A stretch of DNA of 34,546 nt from Deltaproteobacteria bacterium (GTDB lineage Bacteria; Desulfobacterota; JACPFL01). The position numbers and the translations under genes are program-made. Position 1 is the first letter of the stretch. Each line of letters starts with the position of its first letter. Where the stretch lies: assembly GCA_016183025.1 (NCBI GenBank), contig JACPFL010000090.1:1-34546 (forward strand), written 5' to 3'. The notes below the pieces were generated by a model. It made no database searches and was not told where the DNA came from. It was given only the letters and a program-made list of their open reading frames with translations. Below, piece after piece: positions 1 to 6,444 of this stretch.

Positions 1-2
1 CC

Positions 3-173
3 CCTGGCGTGGCGTTCCTCGCGGCTGTCGCGCCTGCTGCGTACCTCCAGTGCGCCGGCCTCCCGCTGGAGCTCGCGGCTCCCTGGGGCAGCGGACTCGT
101 CGCCGGGGCACTGCTAGGCGGGCTCCTGTGGCAGGGGCTCGGGAGGCGAGCGGGAGGTGCGCTCGGCTCCTGA
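3..173 (+). CDS. C-terminal end of an integral membrane protein (5' truncated)
   Basis: An open frame enters from the left edge and stops at TGA 171-173. The 56 visible residues are strongly hydrophobic: an alanine/valine-rich segment with one Cys (AAYLQCAGL), then a second Gly/Ala/Leu-rich segment and a short basic tail (GLGRRAGG). This looks like the last one or two membrane helices of a transporter or thiol-redox membrane protein. Because the next gene is a MerP-like protein, a metal transporter is plausible, but too little is present to name a family. The frame after the TGA closes quickly, so this UGA is an ordinary stop. Confidence 0.45.
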   Translation, partial: PGVAFLAAVAPAAYLQCAGLPLELAAPWGSGLVAGALLGGLLWQGLGRRAGGALGS

Positions 174-203
174 GGAGTGTCGCGGGTGATGGAGCGGGTT
201 GCA

Positions 204-229
204 TGAGGTCTGGTCCGTCTCGGACCTCA
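204..229 (+). repeat. Inverted repeat upstream of the first HMA selenoprotein gene
   Basis: TGAGGTC (204-210) is exactly mirrored by GACCTCA (223-229), and inner pairs including GU extend it to about 10 bp around a 6 nt loop. It lies 30 bases after the preceding stop and about 90 bases before the next start. There is no T-tract, so it is a weak intrinsic terminator at best; an operator or mRNA hairpin is equally possible. Confidence 0.4.
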
Positions 230-318
230 GGGGGCGCGGGGCTAGGAGCAGAGACCAGGACTGTCGGGAGGTGAGACCGTATTCGGTCCCCGCCCGGCGC
301 TATTCACGGGAGGCGCAC

Positions 319-828
319 ATGAGAAAGACCACGAGGGGGATAGTTGCTGGCCTGGGGCTGGGGTTCACTGTCCTGGCGGGCCTGCCGGGCTCCGCACGGC
401 AGGTGCTGGCCCAGGTGGAGGAGGCGACGATCAAGATCCAGGGGACGATGACCTGCGTCCTCTGAGCGTACGGGATCGACAAGTCCCTACAGCGCCTGGA
501 TGGCGTTGCCAGATCGAAGACGTCCCACGAGACCCACCTGGCCCACGTCACGTTCAAGCCCGGCAAGCCCGTGGACTTCGAGGAGTTGGCCCGGGCTGTG
601 GACAAGGCCGGGTTCAAGGCTGGGGAGATCCAGATCCGGGCCACCGGCACCCTGACGATCGCGGGCGGGCACCTGGCCCTGAAGGTGGCGGGGAGTGACC
701 AGGTGATCCCCCTCGTCGAGGACGAGCAGGCGGCCAGGCTCAGAGGGGAAGCAGGCCGGCGGGGCACCCTCACCGGGCGGGCCCGCGGGAAGGCCCTGGC
801 GGTGGAGACGTTCGTCCCGAAGCCGTGA
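319..828 (+). CDS. Secreted MerP-like HMA-domain selenoprotein (CxxU)
   Basis: The 169-codon frame starts at ATG 319 behind GGGAGG (309-314) and contains TGA at 463-465, read here as selenocysteine 49. Residues 1-31 are a signal peptide (basic start, hydrophobic core, AQ at the end). Residues 35-105 are a heavy-metal-associated (MerP/CopZ) fold in which the usual MTCxxC loop reads MTC-VL-U, followed by a typical beta-alpha-beta continuation (VTFKPGKPVDFEELARAVDK). About 60 further residues form a beta-rich tail of unknown role. HMA domains bind soft metal ions through the two chalcogen residues; in the periplasm this would be a Hg/Cu scavenger handing ions to a transporter. Without readthrough neither half makes sense: the first stops inside the metal loop and the second lacks it. 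The start is clear; Sec is an inference from the Cys position. Confidence 0.85.
490..508 (+). promoter_or_regulatory. SECIS-like hairpin after UGA 463-465
   Basis: Bases 490-496 pair with 502-508 (7 bp, one GU) around the loop TGGAT. The loop starts 31 bases after the UGA and has G as its second base, matching the published loose bacterial SECIS rules (apical loop 16-37 bases after UGA, a G within the first two loop bases). Found by eye, not by a folding program. Confidence 0.5.
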
Positions 829-856
829 GGGGCGGATAAGCCGAGACGGGGGTGCC

Positions 857-1753
857 ATGCGAGAGAAGCCGGATCCGATGACGAGATGGCCCTGTCATCG
901 TCGCGTGCGAGTTGTCCAGACCTGGGTACTGGTGGGCAGCCTCGTGGTGCTCGCGGGCAGTGTGCTGGCTGCCGCCGGGCCGATGTGCCCGCTCCTGTTC
1001 CATTCGAACCGGGAGGGCTCCTATCACGTCTACCGGTTGGACCCCGATGGTTCTGTGACACGCCTGACCCAGGGCCCTGGCAGCCACATGAACCCCGCGG
1101 CCTCCCGAGATGGCCGGGTCATCGCCTACGACCGGGATGGTGATGTCTACGTAACTGACCGGGAGGGCCGGTCGCACCGGCGGCTGACCACTGACGCGAA
1201 GGCCAATGCCTGCCCGGTCCTCTCCCCTGATGGCCGCTGGATGGCCTACCAGAGCAACCGTGCCGGGCGGTTTCAGATCTACCTTCAGGACCTCCGGAGC
1301 GGGCAGGACCAGGTCTTCGTACAGAGCCGCGGCCACGACGGCTGTCCGGCGTTCGGACCGGATGGACGGCGGATCGCCTTCCTGAGTGACCGGGACGGGC
1401 AGGGGGAGATCTACGTGGTGAATCGCGACAGCCGGCAGCAGGAGCGGCTGACCGTTCACGAGGCCATGGACATGGACCCGGCCTTCTCCCCCGACGGGAC
1501 CAGGATCGTGTTCGCCTCGGACCGCGACGGGCACTTCGAGCTCTACCTCCTTGACCTCCGGACTCGGACCCTGGAGCGGCTCACGCGGGGGCCGCGCTCC
1601 AGCATCCAGCCGGCCTTCTCCCCGGATGGCCAGTGGGTGGCATTCGAACGGGACGGGGACGTCCACCTGCTGGACCTCCGGACGCGCCGAGAGGTGAACG
1701 TGACTGATGGCAAGGGGTATAGCGGGGCCCCCGTATGGCTCCCCTGTCCCTGA
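857..1753 (+). CDS. Secreted TolB-like beta-propeller (PD40 repeats)
   Basis: This is a 298-residue protein. After an N-terminal hydrophobic segment (about residues 22-42) it carries six or so repeats of the form (F/A)SPDGxxIxFxSDRDGxxExYxxD, the PD40/WD40-like repeat of TolB propellers: SPDGRWMAYQSNRAG, GPDGRRIAFLSDRDG, SPDGTRIVFASDRDG, SPDGQWVAFERDG. Only the propeller is present; the N-terminal domain of true TolB is absent and no tol/pal genes are near. It therefore is probably a periplasmic scaffold or binding protein of this metal island, not TolB itself. It follows the HMA selenoprotein by 28 bases and precedes the permease gene by 15, so it is probably co-transcribed. Confidence 0.8.
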   Translation: MREKPDPMTRWPCHRRVRVVQTWVLVGSLVVLAGSVLAAAGPMCPLLFHSNREGSYHVYRLDPDGSVTRLTQGPGSHMNPAASRDGRVIAYDRDGDVYVTDREGRSHRRLTTDAKANACPVLSPDGRWMAYQSNRAGRFQIYLQDLRSGQDQVFVQSRGHDGCPAFGPDGRRIAFLSDRDGQGEIYVVNRDSRQQERLTVHEAMDMDPAFSPDGTRIVFASDRDGHFELYLLDLRTRTLERLTRGPRSSIQPAFSPDGQWVAFERDGDVHLLDLRTRREVNVTDGKGYSGAPVWLPCP

Positions 1754-1768
1754 TCGGAGCGGTGACCC

Positions 1769-2806
1769 ATGCGCGAGTTCCTGGGCGAGACGGGGCTCTT
1801 CCTGTACGCGACCGCGAACCATGTGTTCGGGATGATGTACTGGATCTGGTTCCCCGGCCTGGTGGTGTCCGGCTACCTCTGGCTCCGGTGGCACCACGTG
1901 CTGGCCGCTGCCCTCCTGGAGCGGCAGAGGGAGAGGGAGAGCAGCCCGGCCTGGCTCACGGCGCTCCTGCTGGGGATCACGGGCTCCCCGGACCGCGGCA
2001 CCAGTCTGGACGAAGCGCGCCACCTGGTGTCGCGCGGGGCTGGGGCGCGATCAGTCCTCCTGCACCTCGTCGCCAGCCAGCAGCTAGCCCCGTACGCCCT
2101 GGCCTTCCTCGTGACGAACCTCGGGCTCGAGTTTTTCTTGGGCCAGCTCTTGGGAGCGCTCGCCATGGCGCTGGTAGCGTCAGGGCTTGTCCGGCTGGTC
2201 CCGGATGACCGCTGGGAACAGGCCCGGAAGGCGCAGGCCTGGGCCACTACGGACGAGCCCCGGCTGCTCACTGGGGGCATGCCATCCAGGCCCATGCGCG
2301 GGATCCTTCGGTACCTGGCCGGGGAGGTTCGGGTCCTGTGGAAAGGCGTCGTGGTCGGGCTCGTGCTGGCAGGGCTGATCGGCGCGGCGGGCCGGACCGA
2401 CTGGTGGCCGGACCTGGGCAAGGTGGGCGGCGGTGGGTTCTGGACGGCCCTGCTCAACGCCGTGGCCGGCGCCGCGCTGGCCCTCGTCTTCTTCGCGGCC
2501 CCCATCGGGCATCAGCTTGTCGGGACGATGCTCTGGAAGGCCTACACCCTGACGTTTCCCGGGATCGTGGCGTTCTTCCTGGCTACGCTGGCCACCCCCC
2601 GGGCCATCCGTCACTACTGCCGCATGTACGGGGCCGGTCTGGGCCTGTACCTGGGCGGCATCTTCCTTGTCTCGGCGGCCATCGGCGCGCTCTTCGTCGC
2701 GGGCCTGTTCTGGGTTGTGGGATTTGAGGTGACGCACGTGCCGCGGTTCCACGAGATCGTGAACGAGATCATGATATTCTTCTCGGTTTTCGGGAAGACG
2801 ATGTAG
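1769..2806 (+). CDS. Multi-pass membrane protein, predicted permease (ArsP/DUF318-like, tentative)
   Basis: A 345-residue polytopic protein with about eight hydrophobic segments. The first half (helices near 10-45 and 105-145) and second half (190-215, 228-260, 270-290, 295-330) are separated by a polar loop at about 150-185. The layout of two helix bundles with short re-entrant Gly/Pro-rich stretches (TFPGIVAFFLATLATP) resembles the predicted permeases of the ArsP/DUF318 group, which export organoarsenicals or metals, but no diagnostic motif is conclusive. Cys is nearly absent (one, in HYCRMYG). Its position among metal-binding secreted proteins suggests efflux of a metal or organometal. Confidence 0.6.
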   Translation: MREFLGETGLFLYATANHVFGMMYWIWFPGLVVSGYLWLRWHHVLAAALLERQRERESSPAWLTALLLGITGSPDRGTSLDEARHLVSRGAGARSVLLHLVASQQLAPYALAFLVTNLGLEFFLGQLLGALAMALVASGLVRLVPDDRWEQARKAQAWATTDEPRLLTGGMPSRPMRGILRYLAGEVRVLWKGVVVGLVLAGLIGAAGRTDWWPDLGKVGGGGFWTALLNAVAGAALALVFFAAPIGHQLVGTMLWKAYTLTFPGIVAFFLATLATPRAIRHYCRMYGAGLGLYLGGIFLVSAAIGALFVAGLFWVVGFEVTHVPRFHEIVNEIMIFFSVFGKTM

Positions 2807-2844
2807 AGAGTTCCATGCGTCATGCGAGACTCCCCGGAGGGCGG

Positions 2845-3165
2845 ATGAGGCGGAGAGTGGCGGTCGGGGTATGGGTGGTTATCCTGCTGGGGGTGCTGGT
2901 CCCGGCGCTGGGAAGCGGGGCGACCCGCCCGTTCGAGGGGGAGGGCGAGGTTGTCGCGGTGGACCTGGAGAAATCGTCGGTCACGATCAAACACGGGGAG
3001 ATCCGGGGGCTGATGAGCCCCATGACCATGGAGTTCACGGCGAAGTCCCGCGAGCTCCTGAAGGGGGTGAGGCCCGGGGACAAGGTGCGGTTCACGCTGG
3101 AGCGGTCGGGGCTGAGCGTCATCTTGACGGAGATCCTCCGCCAGGGGGAGACGGATTCGAAATAG
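2845..3165 (+). CDS. CusF/CopK-type periplasmic metal-binding protein
   Basis: After a signal peptide (about 25 residues from ATG 2845) comes a small beta-barrel domain with the CusF-like pattern: GEVVAVDLEKSSVTIKHGEI, then GLMSPMTMEF, then LLKGVRPGDKVRFTLE. In CusF the Met residues of this MxxMTM segment plus a His/Trp bind Cu(I) or Ag(I); here His (KHGEI) and the PMTM methionines are kept, so metal binding is likely. ATG 2815 is an alternative in-frame start; 2845 has the better ribosome site (GGAGG 2836-2840) and a cleaner signal peptide. It starts shortly after the permease gene stops. Confidence 0.8.
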   Translation: MRRRVAVGVWVVILLGVLVPALGSGATRPFEGEGEVVAVDLEKSSVTIKHGEIRGLMSPMTMEFTAKSRELLKGVRPGDKVRFTLERSGLSVILTEILRQGETDSK

Positions 3166-3229
3166 GGGGGTCCGCTGGTGGCCGCAGAGGCGACGGGTGC
3201 CCTGCGACCAGGGGAGGAGGCCCATGTGC

Positions 3230-3613
3230 ATGACACGAAGAAGTGGCTGGCTGCTAGTGGGGCTAGGACTGGCTTTAGTGCTAATCCTCGGCGCGGAGGG
3301 CATGGCCCAGGAACAGCAGATCTATGCCCGGGGGAACGTCACGGCGGTGCAGGTGGAAAGGTGCGGCCATAAGCCGGGTAGCTGTGAAGGAACCCTGTCG
3401 CTGAACAGCCACGGGAAGGCCATCACCGTAAAGGTGACGGGCGCGTCGGTCATCAAGATGGATGACAAGCCCATGATGCTCCCCGGGATCAAGGCCGGTG
3501 ATGAGGTGACCGTGGTCTACGTGGAGCAGGCGGACGGGAACGTCGCCAGGGTCGTGGAATACTACATGAAGCCCGGCGAGCACCGTCCTGCCGGGTCCAG
3601 TCCCCGGCATTAG
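3230..3613 (+). CDS. Secreted Cx6CEG protein of unknown function, copy 1
   Basis: ATG 3230 lies 9 bases after AGGAGG (3215-3220); ATG 3224 and GTG 3197 are longer options. A signal peptide ending near MAQE precedes a roughly 100-residue beta-rich domain. Its hallmark is a cysteine pair in CGHKPGSCEG (Cx6C followed by EG), then GKAITVKV, then PMMLPGIKAGDEVTVVYVEQ. The gene at 4365-4715 encodes a clear paralog with the same framework. I do not recognise a named family. The paired cysteines, secretion and neighbours suggest a small OB-like metal- or thiol-binding protein. Confidence 0.75.
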   Translation: MTRRSGWLLVGLGLALVLILGAEGMAQEQQIYARGNVTAVQVERCGHKPGSCEGTLSLNSHGKAITVKVTGASVIKMDDKPMMLPGIKAGDEVTVVYVEQADGNVARVVEYYMKPGEHRPAGSSPRH

Positions 3614-3643
3614 GGCATCGTGACCGGGCTTCGAGGGGCTTGC

Positions 3644-4183
3644 ATGATCCAAGGATCACGGGCCTCGAACGGTCGGACGGGCGTCCGTGTGCGGACCCGG
3701 CCGGCTGTGGCGGTGGCCACGGCGCTGCTGGTCGTGCTCGCGGGATGGTCCGCGAGCCTAGCCGGCAGCCTCGGGGAGCGCGCGCCCGCCTTCGCCCTGC
3801 CGGGGCTGGTGAACGGCAGGCTGGTGAGCCTCCAGGAGTTCCGGGGCCGGCCCGTGGTGCTGAACTTCTTCGCGGCGTGGTGCCAGCCTTGCTGGGCGGA
3901 GATGCCCGTGCTGCAGCGCGCCTACGAGCGCTACCGGGCCAGTGGAGTGGTCGTCATCGGGATCGGTGTGTTCGATGACGCCCGCTCGCTCCGGGCCATG
4001 GTCGAAAAGCTCGGGATAACCTTCCCCGTCGTCTACGACCGGGACGGGGTGGCTGCCCGGGCGTACCGGCTGTGGGGCCTGCCGTTGACACTCGGCATTG
4101 ACGCCAGAGGCACGATTCGCCGAGTACTGCCGGGCGCGCTGGATGAACAGCGGCTCGAGAAGGCGATTCAGGTTCTGCGGTAA
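3644..4183 (+). CDS. TlpA/ResA-like thioredoxin-fold protein, membrane-anchored or secreted
   Basis: About 179 residues from ATG 3644 (GTG 3620 is upstream and in frame). A hydrophobic segment at about 20-42 is a signal peptide or anchor. The rest is a complete AhpC/TSA-TlpA fold: APAFALPGLVNGRLVSLQEFRGRPVVLNFFAAWC-QPC, with the redox pair Cys80/Cys83 in WCQPC, and the cis-Pro region LWGLPLTLGIDARG. Family members reduce or rearrange disulfides outside the cytoplasm, often for haem or copper protein maturation. Here it may keep the cysteine/selenocysteine loops of the neighbouring secreted metal proteins reduced. The frame ends at TAA. Confidence 0.85.
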   Translation: MIQGSRASNGRTGVRVRTRPAVAVATALLVVLAGWSASLAGSLGERAPAFALPGLVNGRLVSLQEFRGRPVVLNFFAAWCQPCWAEMPVLQRAYERYRASGVVVIGIGVFDDARSLRAMVEKLGITFPVVYDRDGVAARAYRLWGLPLTLGIDARGTIRRVLPGALDEQRLEKAIQVLR

Positions 4184-4364
4184 GCACGTAGAGACGGGCT
4201 TCCTGGTGGGGGGCGACCATGCGAGGGCTCATGCCTGAACAGGCGGGGGGGTGACCCCACCCCGGGTGAGGAGTAGGGCCTCCCTCGGGCTTCCCGGACC
4301 GAGAACAAGACCGGGGAGGGATACGTGCTGCGCCTAGGTGCGCATAGGAAGGAGGGTCACAGAC

Positions 4365-4715
4365 ATGAGGGCAGTGATCCGTCTGCTTGCCCCGGTTGCT
4401 CTATCCCCTTTCCTCCTTTGGGGCCTCATTGTGGGTCCTTCGCTGGCCTCCGAGGAGGGGAGCTATGAGGGTCGCGTCCAGGACGTCAAAGTGATCAAGT
4501 GCGGCCTCCCGCCGGCGGAGTGTGAGGGCTCGCTGCTTCTTGACGTGGCCGGGAGACCGGTGACCATCGCCCTGAAGCTCGGGCCGAAGGAACTCGTCAG
4601 GGGCCAGGAAACGATCGGTCTGCCCATGATCCGCCCTGGCGACGTGGTCACCGTCCGATATGTGCGGCAGGGGGATGAGCTGGTGGCCCGCAGCGTTCGG
4701 GTCCATCCCCGCTAG
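4365..4715 (+). CDS. Secreted Cx6CEG protein of unknown function, copy 2
   Basis: ATG 4365 follows AAGGAGG (4349-4355) at good spacing. The 116-residue product has a signal peptide (about 1-32, ending SLASEE) and the same domain as the protein at 3230-3613: VIKCGLPPAECEGSLLLD, GRPVTIALKL, IGLPMIRPGDVVTVRYVRQ, ARSV. The two copies share Cx6CEG, the LPxIxxGDxVTVxYV stretch and the terminal ARxV, so they arose by duplication and diverged strongly. Function is unknown; a metal or oxyanion binding role is inferred from context. The 180 bases before it contain small GC hairpins (for example 4248-4263) but no gene. Confidence 0.75.
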   Translation: MRAVIRLLAPVALSPFLLWGLIVGPSLASEEGSYEGRVQDVKVIKCGLPPAECEGSLLLDVAGRPVTIALKLGPKELVRGQETIGLPMIRPGDVVTVRYVRQGDELVARSVRVHPR

Positions 4716-4807
4716 GTGAGGTGGCTGACGGGATGGGCCCCATGCAAGTCCTCCAGCACGATGCCGGTGAGATTGCCACAAGCACAAAAGAGGGGAGGGA
4801 GAAAGGC

Positions 4808-5107
4808 ATGCGCGTAAGAACAATTGCCGCTCTTGTGACGGTTCTGGGTGTCATCGGCCTCGGGGCCAGCCTCGGCCTCAGCCAGCCGATGACAGGGATG
4901 GAGCAGCAGGCTCCTGGTGGGGAGATGCCCATGGGGCCGGGTCCGGGAATGATGGGCGGGCAGATGGGCCAGATGCCGATGATGCCCATGATGCAGATGA
5001 TGAACGAGTGCGCCCGGATGATGGCACAGATGGGCGGTGGCATGGGAGGCACGGCCCCCGGGCAGACGCCTGCGCAGCCCGGGACGCCGGCACCCCGGGG
5101 GAGGTAA
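4808..5107 (+). CDS. Small secreted methionine-rich protein
   Basis: A 99-residue product from ATG 4808 behind a GAGGGAG site. Residues 1-25 are a signal peptide. The mature part is nearly all Gly, Pro, Gln and Met, with about 18 methionines and a single Cys within some 50 residues (MPMMPMMQMMNECARMMAQM). Clustered methionines of this kind bind soft monovalent metals such as Cu(I) and Ag(I) in periplasmic chaperones and in CopB/PcoE-like proteins. The middle may form an amphipathic helix with a methionine face. It is probably a metal sponge; no enzymatic fold is visible. Confidence 0.75.
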   Translation: MRVRTIAALVTVLGVIGLGASLGLSQPMTGMEQQAPGGEMPMGPGPGMMGGQMGQMPMMPMMQMMNECARMMAQMGGGMGGTAPGQTPAQPGTPAPRGR

Positions 5108-5120
5108 GGAGGGTCAGGTG

Positions 5121-5369
5121 ATGGCAGGACCAGCGGTGCGTGTGTACTCCGAGCCCGGGTGACTTTTTTCGGACCAGGCGAAGGAGTTCCTGTCGCGCCA
5201 TCAGATTGCGTTCACGGACCATGACACGGCCAGCGACCCCGCCGCGCTGGAGGAGGCGCTGCGGCTGAACCGAGGCGTCCGGGTGACGCCGGTGATCGCG
5301 GTAGGGGAGGAGGTCGTGGTCGGCTTTGACGAGCCACGGTTGCGCCGCCTGCTGGGGCTGGAGGGGTGA
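5121..5369 (+). CDS. Glutaredoxin-like selenoprotein (UxxS)
   Basis: ATG 5121 follows AAGGAGGG (5107-5114). TGA 5160-5162 is codon 14 of 83 and falls exactly where glutaredoxins have the first Cys of CPxC: VRVYSEPG-U-LFSDQAKEFL. After it the family pattern runs on undisturbed: LSRHQIAFTDHD, then the cis-Pro loop GVRVTPVIAVGEEVVVGFD, and a closing helix RLRRLLGLEG. The second Cys of the motif is Ser, giving a monothiol-type (here monoselenol) UxxS site. There is no signal peptide, so it is cytosolic. It could reduce glutathione- or metal-linked mixed disulfides in metal detoxification. It sits 27 bases before the double-UGA HMA gene. Confidence in the fold is high; Sec is inferred from position. 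Confidence 0.85.
5163..5192 (+). promoter_or_regulatory. Candidate SECIS region of the glutaredoxin gene
   Basis: Two alternative hairpins follow UGA 5160-5162. One pairs 5175-5178 with 5189-5192 (CAGG/CCTG) around a 10-base loop with G second, starting 16 bases after the UGA. The other pairs 5164-5171 with 5179-5186 (8 bp with several GU) around GACCAGG but is only 9 bases away. This is the weakest SECIS candidate in the window. Confidence 0.3.
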
Positions 5370-5395
5370 CCTCGCCGATTCCCGGATGAGGGCCC

Positions 5396-5659
5396 ATGGA
5401 ACGAGCGCAAGTCCTGCTCCGGATCACCGGCATGACCTGAGGACGCTGAGCCGCCCGGGTGCGGGGGGCTTTGGAGAAGCTCCAGGGCGTGCAGGAAGCG
5501 ACGGTGGATTGGGAGGAAGGATCGGCCCTGGTCTCCTACGATCCGGAGGGCCTGACGCTCCAGCAGCTCCAGGAGGCTGTGGAGGCCTCCTCTGACGCCG
5601 ACCATGTGTACCGGGTCGTCGGGAGCCGGCTGGCGGAACCCTGGCCGCCTCCGAGATGA
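5396..5659 (+). CDS. HMA-domain protein with two in-frame UGAs (GMTUGRU)
   Basis: From ATG 5396 the frame meets TGA at 5438-5440 and again at 5447-5449, then stays open to TGA 5657-5659 (87 residues). Both UGAs replace exactly the two cysteines of the HMA signature GMTCxxC, giving ITGMT-U-GR-U-AARVRGALEKLQGV. The rest is a full HMA domain: the helix after the loop, VQEATVDWEEGSALVSYDPEGLTLQQLQEAVEA, and a short tail. The paralog at 10563 has Cys at the first and UGA at the second position, so cysteine and UGA interchange within this locus. A diselenol metal site would bind Hg(II) or Cu(I) very tightly. No signal peptide is seen, so it is a cytosolic chaperone-like protein. Ordinary gene callers would report only the fragment after the second UGA. 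Confidence 0.85.
5468..5488 (+). promoter_or_regulatory. SECIS-like hairpin of the double-UGA HMA gene
   Basis: Bases 5468-5476 pair with 5480-5488 (9 bp, two GU) around AAG. The loop starts 27 bases after the second UGA and 36 after the first, so one element could lie in range of both. The same structure at the same spacing occurs after the UGA of the paralog (10704-10724); two GU pairs here are GC there. The underlying codons encode the same Ala-Leu-Glu, so the changes are synonymous. Confidence 0.5.
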
Positions 5660-5726
5660 GGCGGTGTGGGACCGGCCGGGACAGTATGAAGCGGTAGGGG
5701 GATACAGCGGAAGGAGGGAGGAGGGC

Positions 5727-6401
5727 ATGGGACCGAGGAAGCTCTGGTCAACCCTCGCTCTGGTTGGGATTTCCACTCTGGTCTGGCTAGCGGGGACGAT
5801 AACTGGCGCGGCGGCCGGATTCCAGCAGGCGCCGGGCTCGGGGGCGGAGGGTCGGGTGCTCGTCTATGTGACGCCCCGCTTCCTTACGGTCAATGCCACC
5901 TGCCTCCGTCAGGAGCCGTGCGAGCGGGAGGTCCGGACTGCGCTGGAGAAGACGGCGGGGATCGGCAAGATCATGGCCTACCGCCCGCAGGGGGCCATGA
6001 TGGTGGACTATGAGGGCAAGCGGATCACGCCGGAGCAGCTGACGGGGGTCGTCACCAGGGCGATGGCTGGCGAGCCGGTCCGCTGGACGCCGATCGAGGT
6101 CCGGTACACGGGCTCCCGGAAGGTCCCCAACAAGCTCGTGGCGCAGGTCAGCCCGGGGCGGGTGACCCTGGTCTCAGAACGGTTCCTCTGAATTTCCTGT
6201 GCGACGCGTGCCGTCGCATGGATCGAGAAGTTGCCGGGGATCACGAAAGTGGAGTTCTTCGGGCCTGAGCACATGATCGTGGCGGACTACGACGCGAAGA
6301 AGGTCAACGGGAAGGGCATCGCCGCCATGGGGCTGATGTCCCTGGAGATGGACCCTATCTACGCGGCCCTGCCGGAGTACACGATCGAATACGTCAAGTG
6401 A
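5727..6401 (+). CDS. Secreted tandem HMA-like selenoprotein (second domain UxxC)
   Basis: The 224-residue frame starts at ATG 5727 after GGAGGGAGGAGGG and includes TGA 6189-6191 as codon 155. Residues 1-36 are a signal peptide. Two related HMA-like domains follow. Domain 1 (about 46-120) has a modified loop, RFLTVNATC-LRQEP-C, and GIGKIMAYRPQGAMMVDYEGKRITPEQL. Domain 2 (about 145-215) repeats the pattern as RFL-U-IS-C-ATRAVAWIEKLPGITKVEFFGPEHMIVADYDAKKV. Both loops begin with RFL, so the domains are an internal duplication, and the UGA is the first metal ligand of domain 2. Translation ending at the UGA would leave a complete first domain, so a shorter product is also possible. It would act in the periplasm as a soft-metal binder. 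Confidence 0.8.
6197..6221 (+). promoter_or_regulatory. SECIS-like hairpin after UGA 6189-6191
   Basis: Bases 6197-6205 pair with 6213-6221 (9 bp, including six consecutive Watson-Crick pairs TGCGAC/GTCGCA) around the loop GCGTGCC, which begins with G. The loop starts 14 bases after the UGA, slightly closer than the usual 16-37. It is the most stable-looking hairpin of the set. Confidence 0.5.
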
Positions 6402-6444
6402 CCTGGGCCCTGGCACAGGAGCACCCAACATCGGGGAACATTCG

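Noticed and set aside
857-1753. True TolB of the Tol-Pal system
   Set aside because: Only the PD40 propeller is present, the TolB N-terminal domain is missing and no tol or pal genes are adjacent.
4248-4263. Intrinsic terminator (GGGGTG/CACCCC hairpin)
   Set aside because: No T-tract follows and such GC hairpins are expected often at this base composition.
5438-5449. Sequencing errors turning TGC/TGT into TGA
   Set aside because: Seven independent single-base errors, all at functional cysteines and with no frameshifts, would be too coincidental.
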